A stretch of 64,000 nt of DNA from Clostridium estertheticum subsp. estertheticum (GTDB lineage Bacteria > Bacillota > Clostridia > Clostridiales > Clostridiaceae). Under the pieces are notes generated by a model, which saw nothing but the letters and a program-made list of their open reading frames with translations, had not been told where the DNA came from and did not search any database. The stretch covers positions 4,021,001 to 4,085,000 of the forward strand of contig NZ_CP015756.1 of NCBI RefSeq assembly GCF_001877035.1, given 5' to 3'. This document shows, in pieces, positions 9,939-19,911 of the stretch (position 1 is the stretch's first letter; each line of letters opens with the position of its first letter). The translations under genes and the position numbers were made by a program.

Positions 9939-10919
9939 ATGAACAAAAACTTAAAACCTTTATTAATGATAACATTTATTACCGGATTATTAGTAGGCTC
10001 ATATTGTTTACAATCAGGAACATTTAATAATATTGCTTTAGACTCTACTAAGACTCAAGTTTCACAAAATAATACCAACGTAAAGTTAGTAATAGATAAA
10101 GATAATCAACACGTATTACCTAAAAACTTCAGAATGTCAAGTGATCCAATTAGCAAACAATCAGCTGGTAATGTTAATTTAAAAGGATTAACAAACTTGA
10201 ACGAATCAGGTAGTGGCTCTCTTAGTGAGAACGGCCTCAAAATGATAAAAGATAAATTTAAAGCCAATAAAAAAATCAAAAATATCATAGATGTAGATTT
10301 AAGACAAGAGGCTCATGGTTTTGTTGAAGGAATGTCTATAAGTTGGTTTGGTGAAAAAGACCAAGCTAATATAAATAAAGAATACTATGATATTATAAAA
10401 GATGAAAAAGCTAAATTAGAAAAAATCAAAAAAGATAAATATGTTGCCTTCGATAAACTTAAGGAGGATAAGTCCGTTAATACGATTCCTGAAATTCTAA
10501 ACCCTAAAAAAGTTCAGACAGAAAGAGAATTAACCGAATCTCAAAAAATCTACTATTTAAGACTTACTATATCCGACCACTTAAAACCTAAAGATGATCA
10601 AGTAGATTTATTTGTAAAAGAGATACAAAAAATATCTACTAATGATACTTGGCTTCATTTTCACTGTAGAGGTGGGGCAGGGAGAACTACTACTTTTATG
10701 GCTATGTATGATATGATGAATAATGCAAAACAAGTATGTTTTGAAGATATAATTCAGCGTCAAGTATTAATAGGAGGATCTGATATATTAAAGAAAGATG
10801 CTGAAGGAAAGAAAACCGGAGATGAAAATAGAACTGATTTTTTAAATCAATTCTATCAATATAGTAAACAAAATAGTGATAACTTTAAAACATCTTGGAG
10901 TGACTGGTACCATAAATAA
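9939..10919 (+). CDS. PTP-like (cysteine) phytase / inositol polyphosphatase
   Basis: 326 residues counted from ATG 9939, chosen over an in-frame ATG 15 bases upstream because a GGAG site lies nine bases before it. An N-terminal hydrophobic segment (about 8-26) should direct export. The P-loop HCRGGAGRT carries the nucleophile Cys243 and Arg249, and the upstream ISDH motif supplies the general acid Asp213. The order PKNFRMS - DVDLRQEAHG - WFGEKDQAN - SDHLKP - WLHFHCxxGxGRTT matches the cysteine phytases typified by Selenomonas PhyA, which remove phosphates stepwise from inositol hexakisphosphate. A role in extracellular phosphate scavenging or inositol phosphate metabolism is inferred. The gene is monocistronic. 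Confidence 0.85.
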   Translation: MNKNLKPLLMITFITGLLVGSYCLQSGTFNNIALDSTKTQVSQNNTNVKLVIDKDNQHVLPKNFRMSSDPISKQSAGNVNLKGLTNLNESGSGSLSENGLKMIKDKFKANKKIKNIIDVDLRQEAHGFVEGMSISWFGEKDQANINKEYYDIIKDEKAKLEKIKKDKYVAFDKLKEDKSVNTIPEILNPKKVQTERELTESQKIYYLRLTISDHLKPKDDQVDLFVKEIQKISTNDTWLHFHCRGGAGRTTTFMAMYDMMNNAKQVCFEDIIQRQVLIGGSDILKKDAEGKKTGDENRTDFLNQFYQYSKQNSDNFKTSWSDWYHK

Positions 10920-10994
10920 AAATCCACAACAATTTTATATGCAATCGGGAAAAAGAAACTCCTTTTCGGTTGATTGCTATATAACTAAGTTACA

Positions 10995-12377
10995 TTATTT
11001 AATTTTGCATGATATACCATTTAGTGTGAGGCTTATTGGTTTAGTATTTAAACCGTTATAATTGATGTTAAATCCAAATGTTTGAGTTCCTCCATTAGCT
11101 GCTATAACAGCATTATAACTCATATTTTTAACACTTATGCTTGATCCACTTGTTGAGTAAGTAGCATTCCACATACTACCATTGGACTGATTAACTGGTT
11201 GAGTCCATGATAATGTCCAACCATTTATTGCAGTCGTACCATTATTTTTAATAGTTACATTAATAGTTGAACCACTCCCCCAATCATTTGCTATTGTATA
11301 CATAACCTCTACAGATGAATTTGATGTATTAGTTTTAGTATCAGTAGTGGCAATAGTAGTGCTTGTAGATCCACCTATATTTTTCTTTACGAATAAGCCA
11401 GAAGTTGTAAGATCAGAATCTATCCATCCCCCAGTTTTACTATCCCCAGGTTTTAAAGCAGAAGCTGCTTCGCTTTTATCACATAATGACCAGTTAACCC
11501 AGCTTATTTTTTTATTAGCCATATAGTCAATCCACTGTTGAGACGCATCGATATATGGGCCTCCATTACCTGAAGCGTCAGATGTTCCCCATTCTGTTAC
11601 AAATACAGCTATACCCTTTGCCATAGCATAATCTATCTTGTCTCTAAGTGATTGTCCATGTGTCCCTGCATAGAAATGACATGCATACATTATATTAGAG
11701 TATGATAGAGGACTATTTGCAGCAGTATCAACATCTTGGCTCCATGTACTTGTACCAACAATTATTATATTATCCGGATCTATAGCTCTTATAGCAGGGA
11801 TTATATATTGAGCATAAGGTTTTATATCATTTGCCCAAGTAGTGCTACCATTTGGTTCATTACAGATTTCATATATCACATTTGGATGATTCCCATAGGT
11901 AGTAGCCATTTCTTTGAAGAATGATTTTGATTGTTCCTTGTAGGTATTAGGATTACCATCATTTAATATGTGCCAATCAATAATTACATACATATTTAAA
12001 TCGATAGCAGCTTGAACTATTTCCTTAACTTTTGCCTTTGTTGTTGTCGGATTTGAAATATATCCACCTTGATCAGTATACATTGCAGCACGTACAACAT
12101 TAACGCCCCAATTATCTCTTAAATATTTCATACTATCATAATTCATGTAATCACCATACCATTGAAGTCCGTGGGAACTCATTCCCTTTAATTGAATAGC
12201 TTTACCGGTTGAATCACATAATTGGCTTCCAACTATTTTAAGTTGACTGACAGAAGAAGTCGCCGCCTGGGCTATGTAAGTTCTTGAACTTACTGCCACA
12301 AATATAAGCATTATAAAAGCTATTTTAAATGAAAAAGTTCTTTTAAAAAATTTAGTTTTTTTCTTATCTAAAAACAA
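10995..12377 (-). CDS. Secreted endoglucanase, GH5 catalytic domain plus CBM2
   Basis: 460 residues from a TTG start at 12377, chosen because a GGGGGG ribosome-binding site lies seven bases upstream; an ATG 14 codons further up lacks one. A signal peptide (about 12-37) precedes a GH5 (beta/alpha)8 barrel (about 42-335). The acid/base Glu174 is in ICNEPN and the nucleophile Glu262 is in VTEWGTS. A Thr/Ser linker leads to a C-terminal family 2 carbohydrate-binding module (about 356-460: [17 protein letters not shown]). There is no dockerin, so it acts as a free enzyme. Hydrolysis of cellulose-type beta-1,4-glucan is expected. It has its own promoter. Confidence 0.93.
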   Translation of the reverse strand: MFLDKKKTKFFKRTFSFKIAFIMLIFVAVSSRTYIAQAATSSVSQLKIVGSQLCDSTGKAIQLKGMSSHGLQWYGDYMNYDSMKYLRDNWGVNVVRAAMYTDQGGYISNPTTTKAKVKEIVQAAIDLNMYVIIDWHILNDGNPNTYKEQSKSFFKEMATTYGNHPNVIYEICNEPNGSTTWANDIKPYAQYIIPAIRAIDPDNIIIVGTSTWSQDVDTAANSPLSYSNIMYACHFYAGTHGQSLRDKIDYAMAKGIAVFVTEWGTSDASGNGGPYIDASQQWIDYMANKKISWVNWSLCDKSEAASALKPGDSKTGGWIDSDLTTSGLFVKKNIGGSTSTTIATTDTKTNTSNSSVEVMYTIANDWGSGSTINVTIKNNGTTAINGWTLSWTQPVNQSNGSMWNATYSTSGSSISVKNMSYNAVIAANGGTQTFGFNINYNGLNTKPISLTLNGISCKIK

Positions 12378-12427
12378 GTTAATCCCCCCATAGTAAATAA
12401 ATTTAAATTCAGTTGACAATAAGTAAC

Positions 12428-12456
12428 ATTATAACATATTACGTTAAATGTCCCAA
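12428..12456 (-). promoter_or_regulatory. Promoter of the GH5 cellulase gene
   Basis: On the minus strand: -35 TTGGGA (12451-12456), a 17-base spacer and a perfect -10 TATAAT (12428-12433) preceded by TG-like bases. It lies about 50 bases upstream of the TTG start. Confidence 0.6.
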
Positions 12457-12499
12457 TAATATTATCCCACAAGACTACAAAATAACAAATTATAAATAT

Positions 12500-12578
12500 C
12501 ATCAACAGATTTACATTCATCAATTATATGATTAGTCACTTCCATACCACCTTCTAAAGTAAATATACTTTCAAAAAT
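12500..12578 (-). pseudogene. Fragment of a second rbsR-like gene
   Basis: This 79-base stretch matches 15617-15695 inside rbsR with only three mismatches and no gaps, in the same orientation. It has no start or stop and is joined within about four bases to a copy of the 25-bp palindrome. It is a remnant of a duplicated or recombined rbsR. Confidence 0.85.
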
Positions 12579-12581
12579 CAC

Positions 12582-12606
12582 ATGTCACTTGCCACGCGGG
12601 TGGCAT
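12582..12606. repeat. 25-bp palindromic dispersed repeat, copy 1
   Basis: Outer arms (TGTCAC / GTGGCA) flank a GCCACGCGG core. It is the most diverged of four copies in the window and abuts the rbsR fragment. Confidence 0.75.
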
Positions 12607-12830
12607 AGCTAAATTTTTGGGTATTCTTGTCATTATTAAGCAGATATAGTAAAATGATAATACTTGATGGGTTATCTTTAGACTTAATGGGAATCAATGC
12701 TGAATGGAGTAAAACATTTGCCAACAGATGTATATACTACTTTTACAGTGACTATACCATGTTTAGCTGAGAGTGATCCATTGAGTACAACTGCGACAAT
12801 TAAATCGGGGGTAAATTAAAAATCACTTTA
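12607..12830. other. Intergenic stretch, possible decayed coding remnant
   Basis: No intact gene. In the + direction a 39-codon open stretch (about 12703-12819) ends just before the next gene and reads like the tail of a beta-rich protein (TFTVTIPCLAES). It has no clear ribosome-binding site and is probably the remnant of a larger frame. Confidence 0.3.
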
Positions 12831-12841
12831 GGAGGAATGGT

Positions 12842-13720
12842 ATGACATATTGTAGTAACTGCGGTTGTAAAATCGAAGGGGATAAGTTGTTTTGTCCAAA
12901 TTGTGGTACAAAAATTAATCAAATATCAAGTTTAAATCAAAAAAAGGAAAAATCAAAAGAATTTTCTGAACCTAACTTTAACTCTGGTGAGATAATTAAC
13001 ACTTTAAAAACAGCATCATTAAGTCCAGTTTCGGGGGGCAAAGACTTTATTGCAACGGCCCACCAAAATCACGTTATCATTATCACCATTATTCTTGCCT
13101 TTCTGCAAGGTCTACTTTGGATATGGAGAGTTAATCAAATTGTCGATAACTTACAAACTATTTCTATAAAAATTGCTTCAAGTTTTTCTTCAGTAATTGC
13201 CGAAATTTTTGGGCAAAGTTCATATCATGATATGATTTCTGGTGACTTGTATCCTTCAATCAAAAATATCACTCAATTCAAATCTTTTATTAATATGCCC
13301 TACGGGAAAATATTTATTGTTGGTTGTGCCATATACTTATTAGGCATCTTCGTATTATTTATACTGATATATCTAGGTATAAGCATGTTATCAAAAACAA
13401 AATTTGCACCATTTACATTATTTAAAGCTGTAATAATTGCTACTTTCCCTATTTTAAGTTGTGAAATTATTTCAATTTTATTTTCTTATTTCTCTATATA
13501 CTTAGGCATATTCTTTATTATATTAGGTATATTAATATCAATTATTACATTAAATATTTTGATTAAAGAGAATTTCAAAATAAATGAAAATCTATGTGTT
13601 CTAATTGTATCTATATCCTTCTTAATAGCTTTAGTAACGGTTTTTATATCAACATTAAGTTTTATTACTTCTAATTTACCAGAAGTAATAGGAACGACTA
13701 TAAATTTATATAATAAATAG
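12842..13720 (+). CDS. Zinc-ribbon multi-pass membrane protein
   Basis: 292 residues. An N-terminal zinc ribbon (Cys4, 7, 18 and 21, paired CxxC knuckles) is followed by a polar linker and about five hydrophobic segments (near 77-95, 155-180, 195-215, 220-245, 250-280). The ribbon should be cytoplasmic. Families with this build are often called zinc-ribbon membrane proteins and have no known reaction. A TTTAGGAGG site precedes the ATG. The next gene, 36 bases downstream in the same direction, also begins with a zinc ribbon, so the two probably form an operon and may work together at the membrane. Confidence 0.8.
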   Translation: MTYCSNCGCKIEGDKLFCPNCGTKINQISSLNQKKEKSKEFSEPNFNSGEIINTLKTASLSPVSGGKDFIATAHQNHVIIITIILAFLQGLLWIWRVNQIVDNLQTISIKIASSFSSVIAEIFGQSSYHDMISGDLYPSIKNITQFKSFINMPYGKIFIVGCAIYLLGIFVLFILIYLGISMLSKTKFAPFTLFKAVIIATFPILSCEIISILFSYFSIYLGIFFIILGILISIITLNILIKENFKINENLCVLIVSISFLIALVTVFISTLSFITSNLPEVIGTTINLYNK

Positions 13721-13756
13721 CTACTTAACTAATAATACAAGATCGGGGGACTTTAA

Positions 13757-15184
13757 TTGAAATTTTGCACTAAATGCGGCAACGAAATTATAGATGAAAC
13801 ACATTTTTGTACTAACTGCGGTAATGATTTACGAGAAGAATCAACTATTGAAACCGAATCAGACCAAACTGTCGATTTAGATACTGTTAATCCAGAATTA
13901 AATTATGACATGGATTTAATTACAACTAAACCTACTGACACTGCTACATCCCATTTGAAATTTTCAAAAAAAACAAAAATATTTATGTCAATATCAATAG
14001 TTTTAATAATATTAATAGTTATCATTGTTAACATTGGTAATTCTTTATCTGATCCTAGTAAAATAGTAAAAAGATTTGAGAAAGACATATCTTCAAATAA
14101 TGCTTCTGATTTAGCAAGTATATTATATTGTAATGATTCTAGGCTTAAATTAGATAGTAAGAGTATTTCGCCTTTATTAGCTTACTTTAAAAGCAATCCT
14201 ACATATTATGATAAAGTTGATCAAGATTTAAGAAATAATGCTTATAATCCTAAGGATATTGATAGCATAAAGTTGGTTAATACACTAACCTTATCTAGTG
14301 AAGGAAAAACCTTTTTTATTTTCCCTAAATATAAGATATATATTAAACCATCTTTTATTACTGTAACATCACCAGTTAAAGGTGTTACTTTTTCAATTAA
14401 CAATACTAATATAGGTGAAAGTGATTCTGACAACTCCACCAAGGAATTTGGACCATACATTCCCGGCGCTTATACAATTTTAGCTAATTACAAAAACTTA
14501 TATGTTAGTTCAAGTACTGCTTATCCTTTGAATCTTGTAACGGCTGATAACAATATAGCAAAAGTAAATGTATTAGAAGATATGAAATACATAAACATAT
14601 CTTCAGATACTAATTATAACGATGCTGAAATTTTTGTTAATGGAAAAAATGTTAATGTTAAGGTTAAAGATGCTACACATTTTGGACCTATAAACAATTC
14701 TTCACAAATATATGCAACATTTGCACAAGGGGGTAAAAAACTTACAAGTAAAAACTACAAAGGTTCAAGTTTTGATACTGATCTTGCTTTAAGTTTTGAA
14801 GAAGCTAGTAGTGAATTAACGAGTGTTAAAGATAAACTAAATATTCTTTTATCACAATATAATTACGCTTTTGTAGATGCTATTAATAATAATAATCCTG
14901 CAGCAATTAATAATTACGTAGCTACTGGAAGTCAGTTATATAAACTTCAAGAAGGATATATACTTAGTACAGCTAAATCAGGAATACAAGAAACTTTTAT
15001 TTCTTCCTATGTTACTAACTTCAACAACATTAGTGATGATAATAAATCAGGAAGTTTTACATCCTCAGAATCTTATATTATATATAGCAAAGATGGTCTT
15101 AGTACTCCAAGGACTCAAAGTTATGTATATGAATTTCAATATAACGATGCCTCCCAAACATACCAACTTACAAGCATAAACTAA
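13757..15184 (+). CDS. TcaA/YvbJ-like zinc-ribbon membrane protein
   Basis: 475 residues with a TTG start and a GGGGGA ribosome-binding site. A zinc ribbon (Cys4, 7, 18, 21) and an acidic linker precede one transmembrane helix (about 73-95). The large outside part has a helical domain (about 100-170), two beta-rich domains (about 190-345) and a C-terminal NTF2-like domain (about 365-475). This order is that of the staphylococcal TcaA and Bacillus YvbJ family, linked to wall integrity and glycopeptide response. The exact role here is unknown. It is probably co-transcribed with the zinc-ribbon gene upstream. Confidence 0.75.
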   Translation: MKFCTKCGNEIIDETHFCTNCGNDLREESTIETESDQTVDLDTVNPELNYDMDLITTKPTDTATSHLKFSKKTKIFMSISIVLIILIVIIVNIGNSLSDPSKIVKRFEKDISSNNASDLASILYCNDSRLKLDSKSISPLLAYFKSNPTYYDKVDQDLRNNAYNPKDIDSIKLVNTLTLSSEGKTFFIFPKYKIYIKPSFITVTSPVKGVTFSINNTNIGESDSDNSTKEFGPYIPGAYTILANYKNLYVSSSTAYPLNLVTADNNIAKVNVLEDMKYINISSDTNYNDAEIFVNGKNVNVKVKDATHFGPINNSSQIYATFAQGGKKLTSKNYKGSSFDTDLALSFEEASSELTSVKDKLNILLSQYNYAFVDAINNNNPAAINNYVATGSQLYKLQEGYILSTAKSGIQETFISSYVTNFNNISDDNKSGSFTSSESYIIYSKDGLSTPRTQSYVYEFQYNDASQTYQLTSIN

Positions 15185-15263
15185 GATATTTAAGTAAGAA
15201 AAACGTTTCTCATATATGAAAATAAATGAAATGAAATAATCATTAAATTTGATTTTTAAAAAA

Positions 15264-15306
15264 GAAAGATGTTTGGAATAAATTTATTCCTAGCATCTTT
15301 TTTTTC
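15264..15306. terminator. Intrinsic terminator between convergent genes
   Basis: AAAGATG...GGAATAA / TTATTCC...CATCTTT form a long, slightly interrupted stem followed by eight T on the + strand. It serves the TcaA-like gene and, in reverse, possibly the ribose operon. Confidence 0.8.
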
Positions 15307-15317
15307 ATTATACCCAC

Positions 15318-15342
15318 GTGCCACTTGCCATGTGGGTGGCAC
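15318..15342. repeat. 25-bp palindromic dispersed repeat, copy 2
   Basis: GTGCCAC / GTGGCAC arms flank a TTGCCATGTGG core. It ends two bases before the rbsR stop codon. The preceding TTATACCCA is shared with copy 4. Confidence 0.85.
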
Positions 15343-15344
15343 CG

Positions 15345-16343
15345 TTAAGTTGTTCCGCGAACTATAATCCTCGGTGGAAAATGTATTTTTAAATTATCTA
15401 TTGATTCTCCTTTTATAATATCTATTATTAGTCTACAAGCTTGCTCTCCCATACTATAAATAGGTTGCTGAATCGTTGTAAGTTCTGGTTCAATCATTTT
15501 AGATAATGTTATTCCATCGAAGCCCATTATTACAATATCTTCAGGAATTTTATATCCTCTTCTCTTAAGGGTTTTCATTCCCCCTATAGCCATTACATCG
15601 TTAGAATAAAAAATAGCATCAACAGATTTACATTCATCAATTATATGATTGGTTACTTCCATACCACCTTCTAAAGTAAATGTACTTTCAAAAATTAATG
15701 ATTTATTATAAATCCCGTATTTAGTCATACTCTCTTTATATCCATCTATTCTTTCCTTATATATAGTCATTTTCTTTGGCCCAGTTACAAATACTATATT
15801 TCTTTTGTTTTTACCATATAAGTATTCTACTCCACATTGTATCCCTTGTTTATTATCAAAATAAACACCAGGATAATCTTCATACCCTTTAATATATCTA
15901 TCTACAAATACAAATGGTATGTCATTTAATTTTAATAGATTTGCACTATCTTCACTTTCTTGTCCTGGTATCAAAATTATCCCATCAATCAGTTTACTTA
16001 TTAAAAGTTTGACATACCTCTTTTCTTTATTTGCATTATTATCTGAATTACAGAGGAATACATTATACCCTAATTTATTTGCAAAATCTTCTATAGCTCT
16101 TGATAACTCTGAGAAGAATGGGTTTAATATGTCTGGCATAATTATTGCAATACTCCCAGACTTTTTAGTTTTTAAACCTCTAGCAACATTATTAGGAATA
16201 TACCCGGTTTCCTCTATAACTTCATAAATCTTGTTTTTGGTTTCTTCACTTATATTATCGGCCTTCTTATTAATAACCAAAGATACTGTGGTTTTTGAGA
16301 CACCTACTTTTTCTGCAATATCTTTCATTGTTATCTTATTCAT
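15345..16343 (-). CDS. rbsR: LacI-family ribose operon repressor
   Basis: 332 residues. An N-terminal LacI helix-turn-helix (MKDIAEKVGVSKTTVSLVINK at about 5-25) and hinge precede a periplasmic-binding-protein-like effector domain (about 60-330). It is the last gene of the leftward ribose operon, about 115 bases after rbsB, rather than first as in the Bacillus rbsRKDACB order. It is expected to bind the LacI-type operators at the operon promoter and to be released by ribose or a ribose phosphate. Assignment as RbsR rests on context. A short duplicated fragment of the gene lies near 12.5 kb. Confidence 0.85.
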   Translation of the reverse strand: MNKITMKDIAEKVGVSKTTVSLVINKKADNISEETKNKIYEVIEETGYIPNNVARGLKTKKSGSIAIIMPDILNPFFSELSRAIEDFANKLGYNVFLCNSDNNANKEKRYVKLLISKLIDGIILIPGQESEDSANLLKLNDIPFVFVDRYIKGYEDYPGVYFDNKQGIQCGVEYLYGKNKRNIVFVTGPKKMTIYKERIDGYKESMTKYGIYNKSLIFESTFTLEGGMEVTNHIIDECKSVDAIFYSNDVMAIGGMKTLKRRGYKIPEDIVIMGFDGITLSKMIEPELTTIQQPIYSMGEQACRLIIDIIKGESIDNLKIHFPPRIIVRGTT

Positions 16344-16458
16344 TAGCTAACTACCTCGATTCCTCATAGAATATGCAACTATATAATCTTAATATTTCTA
16401 ATATATTTCAATTATATATTAATAATCTACAGTTTACCAATAGGCATTCTCATCATTT

Positions 16459-17400
16459 TTATTTTTTAGTCTTTACATATAATTTTAAGTCAACTCCAAC
16501 TTCCTTAGCTACAGTCGCTCCAGTTAATATTTTTTTAACATTTTCTATAGCCATACTTCCCATTAGCTTTGGTTGTTGTGCTACTGTTGCTGTCATTTCT
16601 CCGGCATCTACAGCTTTTTTTGCATCATCGCCTCCATCAAATCCAACAACTATAGCTTTTTTCCCTGAAGTACTTAATGCTTTAACAGCTCCTAGTGCCA
16701 TCTCATCATTTTGTGCAAAAATAGCTTGAATATTAGAATTTGATTGTAACATGTTTTCAGTTACAGTTAATCCTTTTTGTCTATCAAAGTCTGCTGGTTG
16801 AGATGATACAACCTTTAAGTTTTTATCTACATCAACTATATTATGGAATCCTTTTCCTCTGTCTCTTGTTGCAGAAGCGCCTGTTGTTCCTTGAAGTTCT
16901 GCTATATTGCCTTTATCAGCAAGTTTTTCCTTTATAAATTTACCCGCCATTTCTCCACCTTTCACATTATCCGAAGCTATATGACAAACTACATCTCCTC
17001 CATTGGATTTTCTATCTACAGTTATTACTGGAATCTTTTCATTATTAGCTTGCATAACTGAACTTTGAGCTGCATCACTATCAACAGGATTAAGTATTAT
17101 AACACTAACTCCCTTTTGTAATAAATCCTGAACGTTTGAAAGCTCTTTTGATGAATCATTTTGTGAGTCAACAACTAATAATTGATATCCTAATTCTTTA
17201 GCCTTAGCTTCAGCACCTTCTTTTAGTGTTACAAAGAAAGGATTGTTTAAGGTTGAAACAACCATACCTATTTTTTTAGAATCAGATTTTTCACTTGTAG
17301 CTGGAGTTTTAGTTTTAGCGCTAGATCCACATCCTACAAATACCCCCATTGTCATAGTTGCTATCATTGCCACTGAAACTAGTTTACATAATTTTTTCAT
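16459..17400 (-). CDS. rbsB: Ribose ABC transporter substrate-binding lipoprotein
   Basis: 313 residues. A lipoprotein signal ends VGCG (Cys at about residue 24), followed by a linker and a type I periplasmic-binding fold. The family-typical stretches KKIGMVVSTLNNPFF, VDRKSNGGDVV and FAQNDEMALGA line the sugar pocket. It captures ribose outside the membrane and delivers it to RbsC/RbsA. An AGGAGG site precedes the ATG. It lies 33 bases after rbsC. Confidence 0.95.
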   Translation of the reverse strand: MKKLCKLVSVAMIATMTMGVFVGCGSSAKTKTPATSEKSDSKKIGMVVSTLNNPFFVTLKEGAEAKAKELGYQLLVVDSQNDSSKELSNVQDLLQKGVSVIILNPVDSDAAQSSVMQANNEKIPVITVDRKSNGGDVVCHIASDNVKGGEMAGKFIKEKLADKGNIAELQGTTGASATRDRGKGFHNIVDVDKNLKVVSSQPADFDRQKGLTVTENMLQSNSNIQAIFAQNDEMALGAVKALSTSGKKAIVVGFDGGDDAKKAVDAGEMTATVAQQPKLMGSMAIENVKKILTGATVAKEVGVDLKLYVKTKK

Positions 17401-17433
17401 TATATTTCCTCCTAATAATATTTATTTGATGTA

Positions 17434-18366
17434 TTAATTAGTAGCCTTTTTCTTCTCAATTAAAACTGCCAATAGTATTACTAATCCTTTTACTATAGTT
17501 TGATAAAAAGCTGAAACATCCATAAGATTTAACCCATTACTTAAAACTCCAATAATTAACACACCTATTATTGTCCCAAATATTGTTCCTTCTCCACCTA
17601 CCAAGTTTGCTCCCCCAATAACTATTGCAGCTATTGCATCTAATTCATATCCATTTCCAGCCGTTGGCGCCGCTGATCCTATTCTACTTGTAACTATAAT
17701 TCCAGCGATTGCAGCCGTAGCGCCAGATATAATGTACGCCCAATTCTTAACATTATTTACACTTATACCAGATAGTCTTGATGAATCTTCATTTCCGCCG
17801 ACTGCATATATATATCTTCCATATCTAGTCTGTGTTAAAAGATAGACACAAATACCAAATACAATTATGGTAATAACAACTGGAACAGGTATTCCGAGTA
17901 TTCTACTATTTGTTAGTCTAATAAAGTCATTACCTAAGCCGGATATAGGATTACCTCCAGTAAATACATAAGTAACTCCCCTAAATACAGTTTGTGTAGC
18001 CAAAGTAGCTACAAATGCTTGAACTTTTCCTTTTGCAACAATTATTCCATTAATAAACCCAACTAAAATTCCTGTAAATAATGCTGCCAGTATTGCGAGT
18101 GGTATGCTCCCTGTAGTTTTTATGGTCGCAGCAGCCACTGCACCTGCTATTGCAACAATTGACCCTACAGACAAATCTATTCCACCTGTAAGTATTACAA
18201 AAGTCATACCTAATGATATAACTGCATTTACAGATATTTGAGTGAATAAATTTCTTAAATTTGATACTTGTAAAAATGTTGGTGAAATTATACTAACAAT
18301 TATGCATAATATAGCTAATGCTAAAATGGATTTATATTTTAATAAATTCTCTTTTATATTCGACAT
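17434..18366 (-). CDS. rbsC: Ribose ABC transporter permease
   Basis: 310 residues from ATG 18366, chosen because an AGGGAGGG site lies six bases upstream; an earlier in-frame start lacks one. About eight to ten transmembrane helices and the BPD_transp_2 signature (GGIDLSVGSIVAIAGAVAA, then NGIIVAKGKVQAFVATLAT) are visible. It forms the membrane channel of the RbsABC importer as a homodimer. It follows rbsA by 33 bases and precedes rbsB. Confidence 0.95.
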   Translation of the reverse strand: MSNIKENLLKYKSILALAILCIIVSIISPTFLQVSNLRNLFTQISVNAVISLGMTFVILTGGIDLSVGSIVAIAGAVAAATIKTTGSIPLAILAALFTGILVGFINGIIVAKGKVQAFVATLATQTVFRGVTYVFTGGNPISGLGNDFIRLTNSRILGIPVPVVITIIVFGICVYLLTQTRYGRYIYAVGGNEDSSRLSGISVNNVKNWAYIISGATAAIAGIIVTSRIGSAAPTAGNGYELDAIAAIVIGGANLVGGEGTIFGTIIGVLIIGVLSNGLNLMDVSAFYQTIVKGLVILLAVLIEKKKATN

Positions 18367-18399
18367 ATTAACCCTCCCTTGCAAATCTTATACTCTTTT

Positions 18400-19899
18400 T
18401 TATTCTCCAATTGCTAATTTCATTATGCTTTCTTGAGTAGCCTCTTGCCTACTTAACTCTCCAGTTATTTTCCCCTCATGCATTACCACTATTCTATCTG
18501 AAATTCCAAGTACCTCTGACATATCTGAAGAAATCATAATAACTGCTTTCCCTTCGGCTTTTAACTGATTTAATACATCATATATCTCTTTTTTTGCACC
18601 TACATCTATACCTCTTGTTGGTTCATCTATTATTAAAACTTTAGGAGACTGTATAAGCCACTTTGCTATAATAACCTTTTGTTGATTTCCTCCACTTAAA
18701 TTCTTTATTAACTGGTCTTGAGTAGGTGTTTTAATTGCCAATTTTTTTATATATTCATCAACTACATTTTTTTCATCTGCTTTACTTATACGAAACATTT
18801 TCTTTTCAAACTTATCTAAAGACGCTAATGTCATATTTTGCTTTACAGATAAAGGAAGTATTAATCCTTCTTTTTTTCTGTCTTCAGATAAATACGCTAT
18901 TCCGTTGTTTATTGCATCTTTAGGACAATTAATATTTACTTGTTTTCCATTCATCTCAATAGAACCACTAGTCCTCTTATATTCTCCAAAAATAACCTTT
19001 GCTACTTCCGATCTACCTGAACCCATAAGTCCCGACATTCCAAGGATTTCTCCTGCTCTTACTTCTAGATTAATTGATTTTAAAATACCTTCCAAGCAAA
19101 CATCATTCAATTTTAATATAGGGGTTACATTAGTGGGTTCTTTATATGGATATTGTTCTTCCATTTTTCTTCCTACCATCATAGTTATCAAATTATCTTT
19201 ACTGACATCGTTTACTTTGACCTCGCCTACATATTTACCATCTCTTAAAATATTTATTCTATCACAAATTGCAAAAATCTCGTCCAATCTATGAGATATA
19301 TATATTATTGCTATATCCCTACTTTTAAGCATTTCAACAACTTTAAAAAGCTTCTCCGTTTCTGTATCTGTTAGGGCTGATGTTGGCTCATCCATGACAA
19401 TTATATTAGAGTTTTTAGAAATTGCTTTTACTATTTCAAGCATTTGCATTTCCCCAATACTTATATTTTTAACATACTCCTCTGGGTCAACGTTACTCCC
19501 AATTTGTTTAAGATAATCTTTACACATAGTGTTCATTGTTTTTTTATCTAATTTTTTAGTTACTTTATTTATTTTTTCATTTCCTAAAAATAAATTTTCT
19601 GCAACAGTTAAATTTGGTATAACACTTAACTCTTGATGTATTATTGATATACCTAGTTTTTCAGCTTCTTTTACATTTTTTATATCTACTTCTGAACCTT
19701 GTATAACAACTTTGCCATCATCCTTTTGATAAACACCACCTAAGATCTTAATTAATGTGGACTTTCCTGCACCATTTTCTCCTAAAAGTGCTAGTACTTC
19801 TCCCTTATATAAGCTTAAATTTATGTTATCAAGTGCCTTTACTCCTGGAAAACATTTTGATATACCTTTCATTTCAAGGAAAGGAATTTTTTCTTCCAT
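18400..19899 (-). CDS. rbsA: Ribose ABC transporter ATP-binding protein (two NBDs)
   Basis: 499 residues with tandem nucleotide-binding domains. The first has Walker [10 protein letters not shown] (about 38-46) and Walker [10 protein letters not shown]. The second has the degenerate Walker [10 protein letters not shown], which is usual in this family, with the signature LSGGNQQK and [10 protein letters not shown]. It powers ribose uptake through RbsC. An AAGGAGGAG site precedes the ATG, 12 bases after rbsD. Confidence 0.95.
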   Translation of the reverse strand: MEEKIPFLEMKGISKCFPGVKALDNINLSLYKGEVLALLGENGAGKSTLIKILGGVYQKDDGKVVIQGSEVDIKNVKEAEKLGISIIHQELSVIPNLTVAENLFLGNEKINKVTKKLDKKTMNTMCKDYLKQIGSNVDPEEYVKNISIGEMQMLEIVKAISKNSNIIVMDEPTSALTDTETEKLFKVVEMLKSRDIAIIYISHRLDEIFAICDRINILRDGKYVGEVKVNDVSKDNLITMMVGRKMEEQYPYKEPTNVTPILKLNDVCLEGILKSINLEVRAGEILGMSGLMGSGRSEVAKVIFGEYKRTSGSIEMNGKQVNINCPKDAINNGIAYLSEDRKKEGLILPLSVKQNMTLASLDKFEKKMFRISKADEKNVVDEYIKKLAIKTPTQDQLIKNLSGGNQQKVIIAKWLIQSPKVLIIDEPTRGIDVGAKKEIYDVLNQLKAEGKAVIMISSDMSEVLGISDRIVVMHEGKITGELSRQEATQESIMKLAIGE

Positions 19900-19911
19900 A
19901 ATTACTCCTCC

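Noticed and set aside
15318-15342. 25-bp palindrome as a CRISPR repeat or simple terminator
   Set aside because: Copies are kilobases apart with no spacers, and no T-run follows on the transcribed strand.
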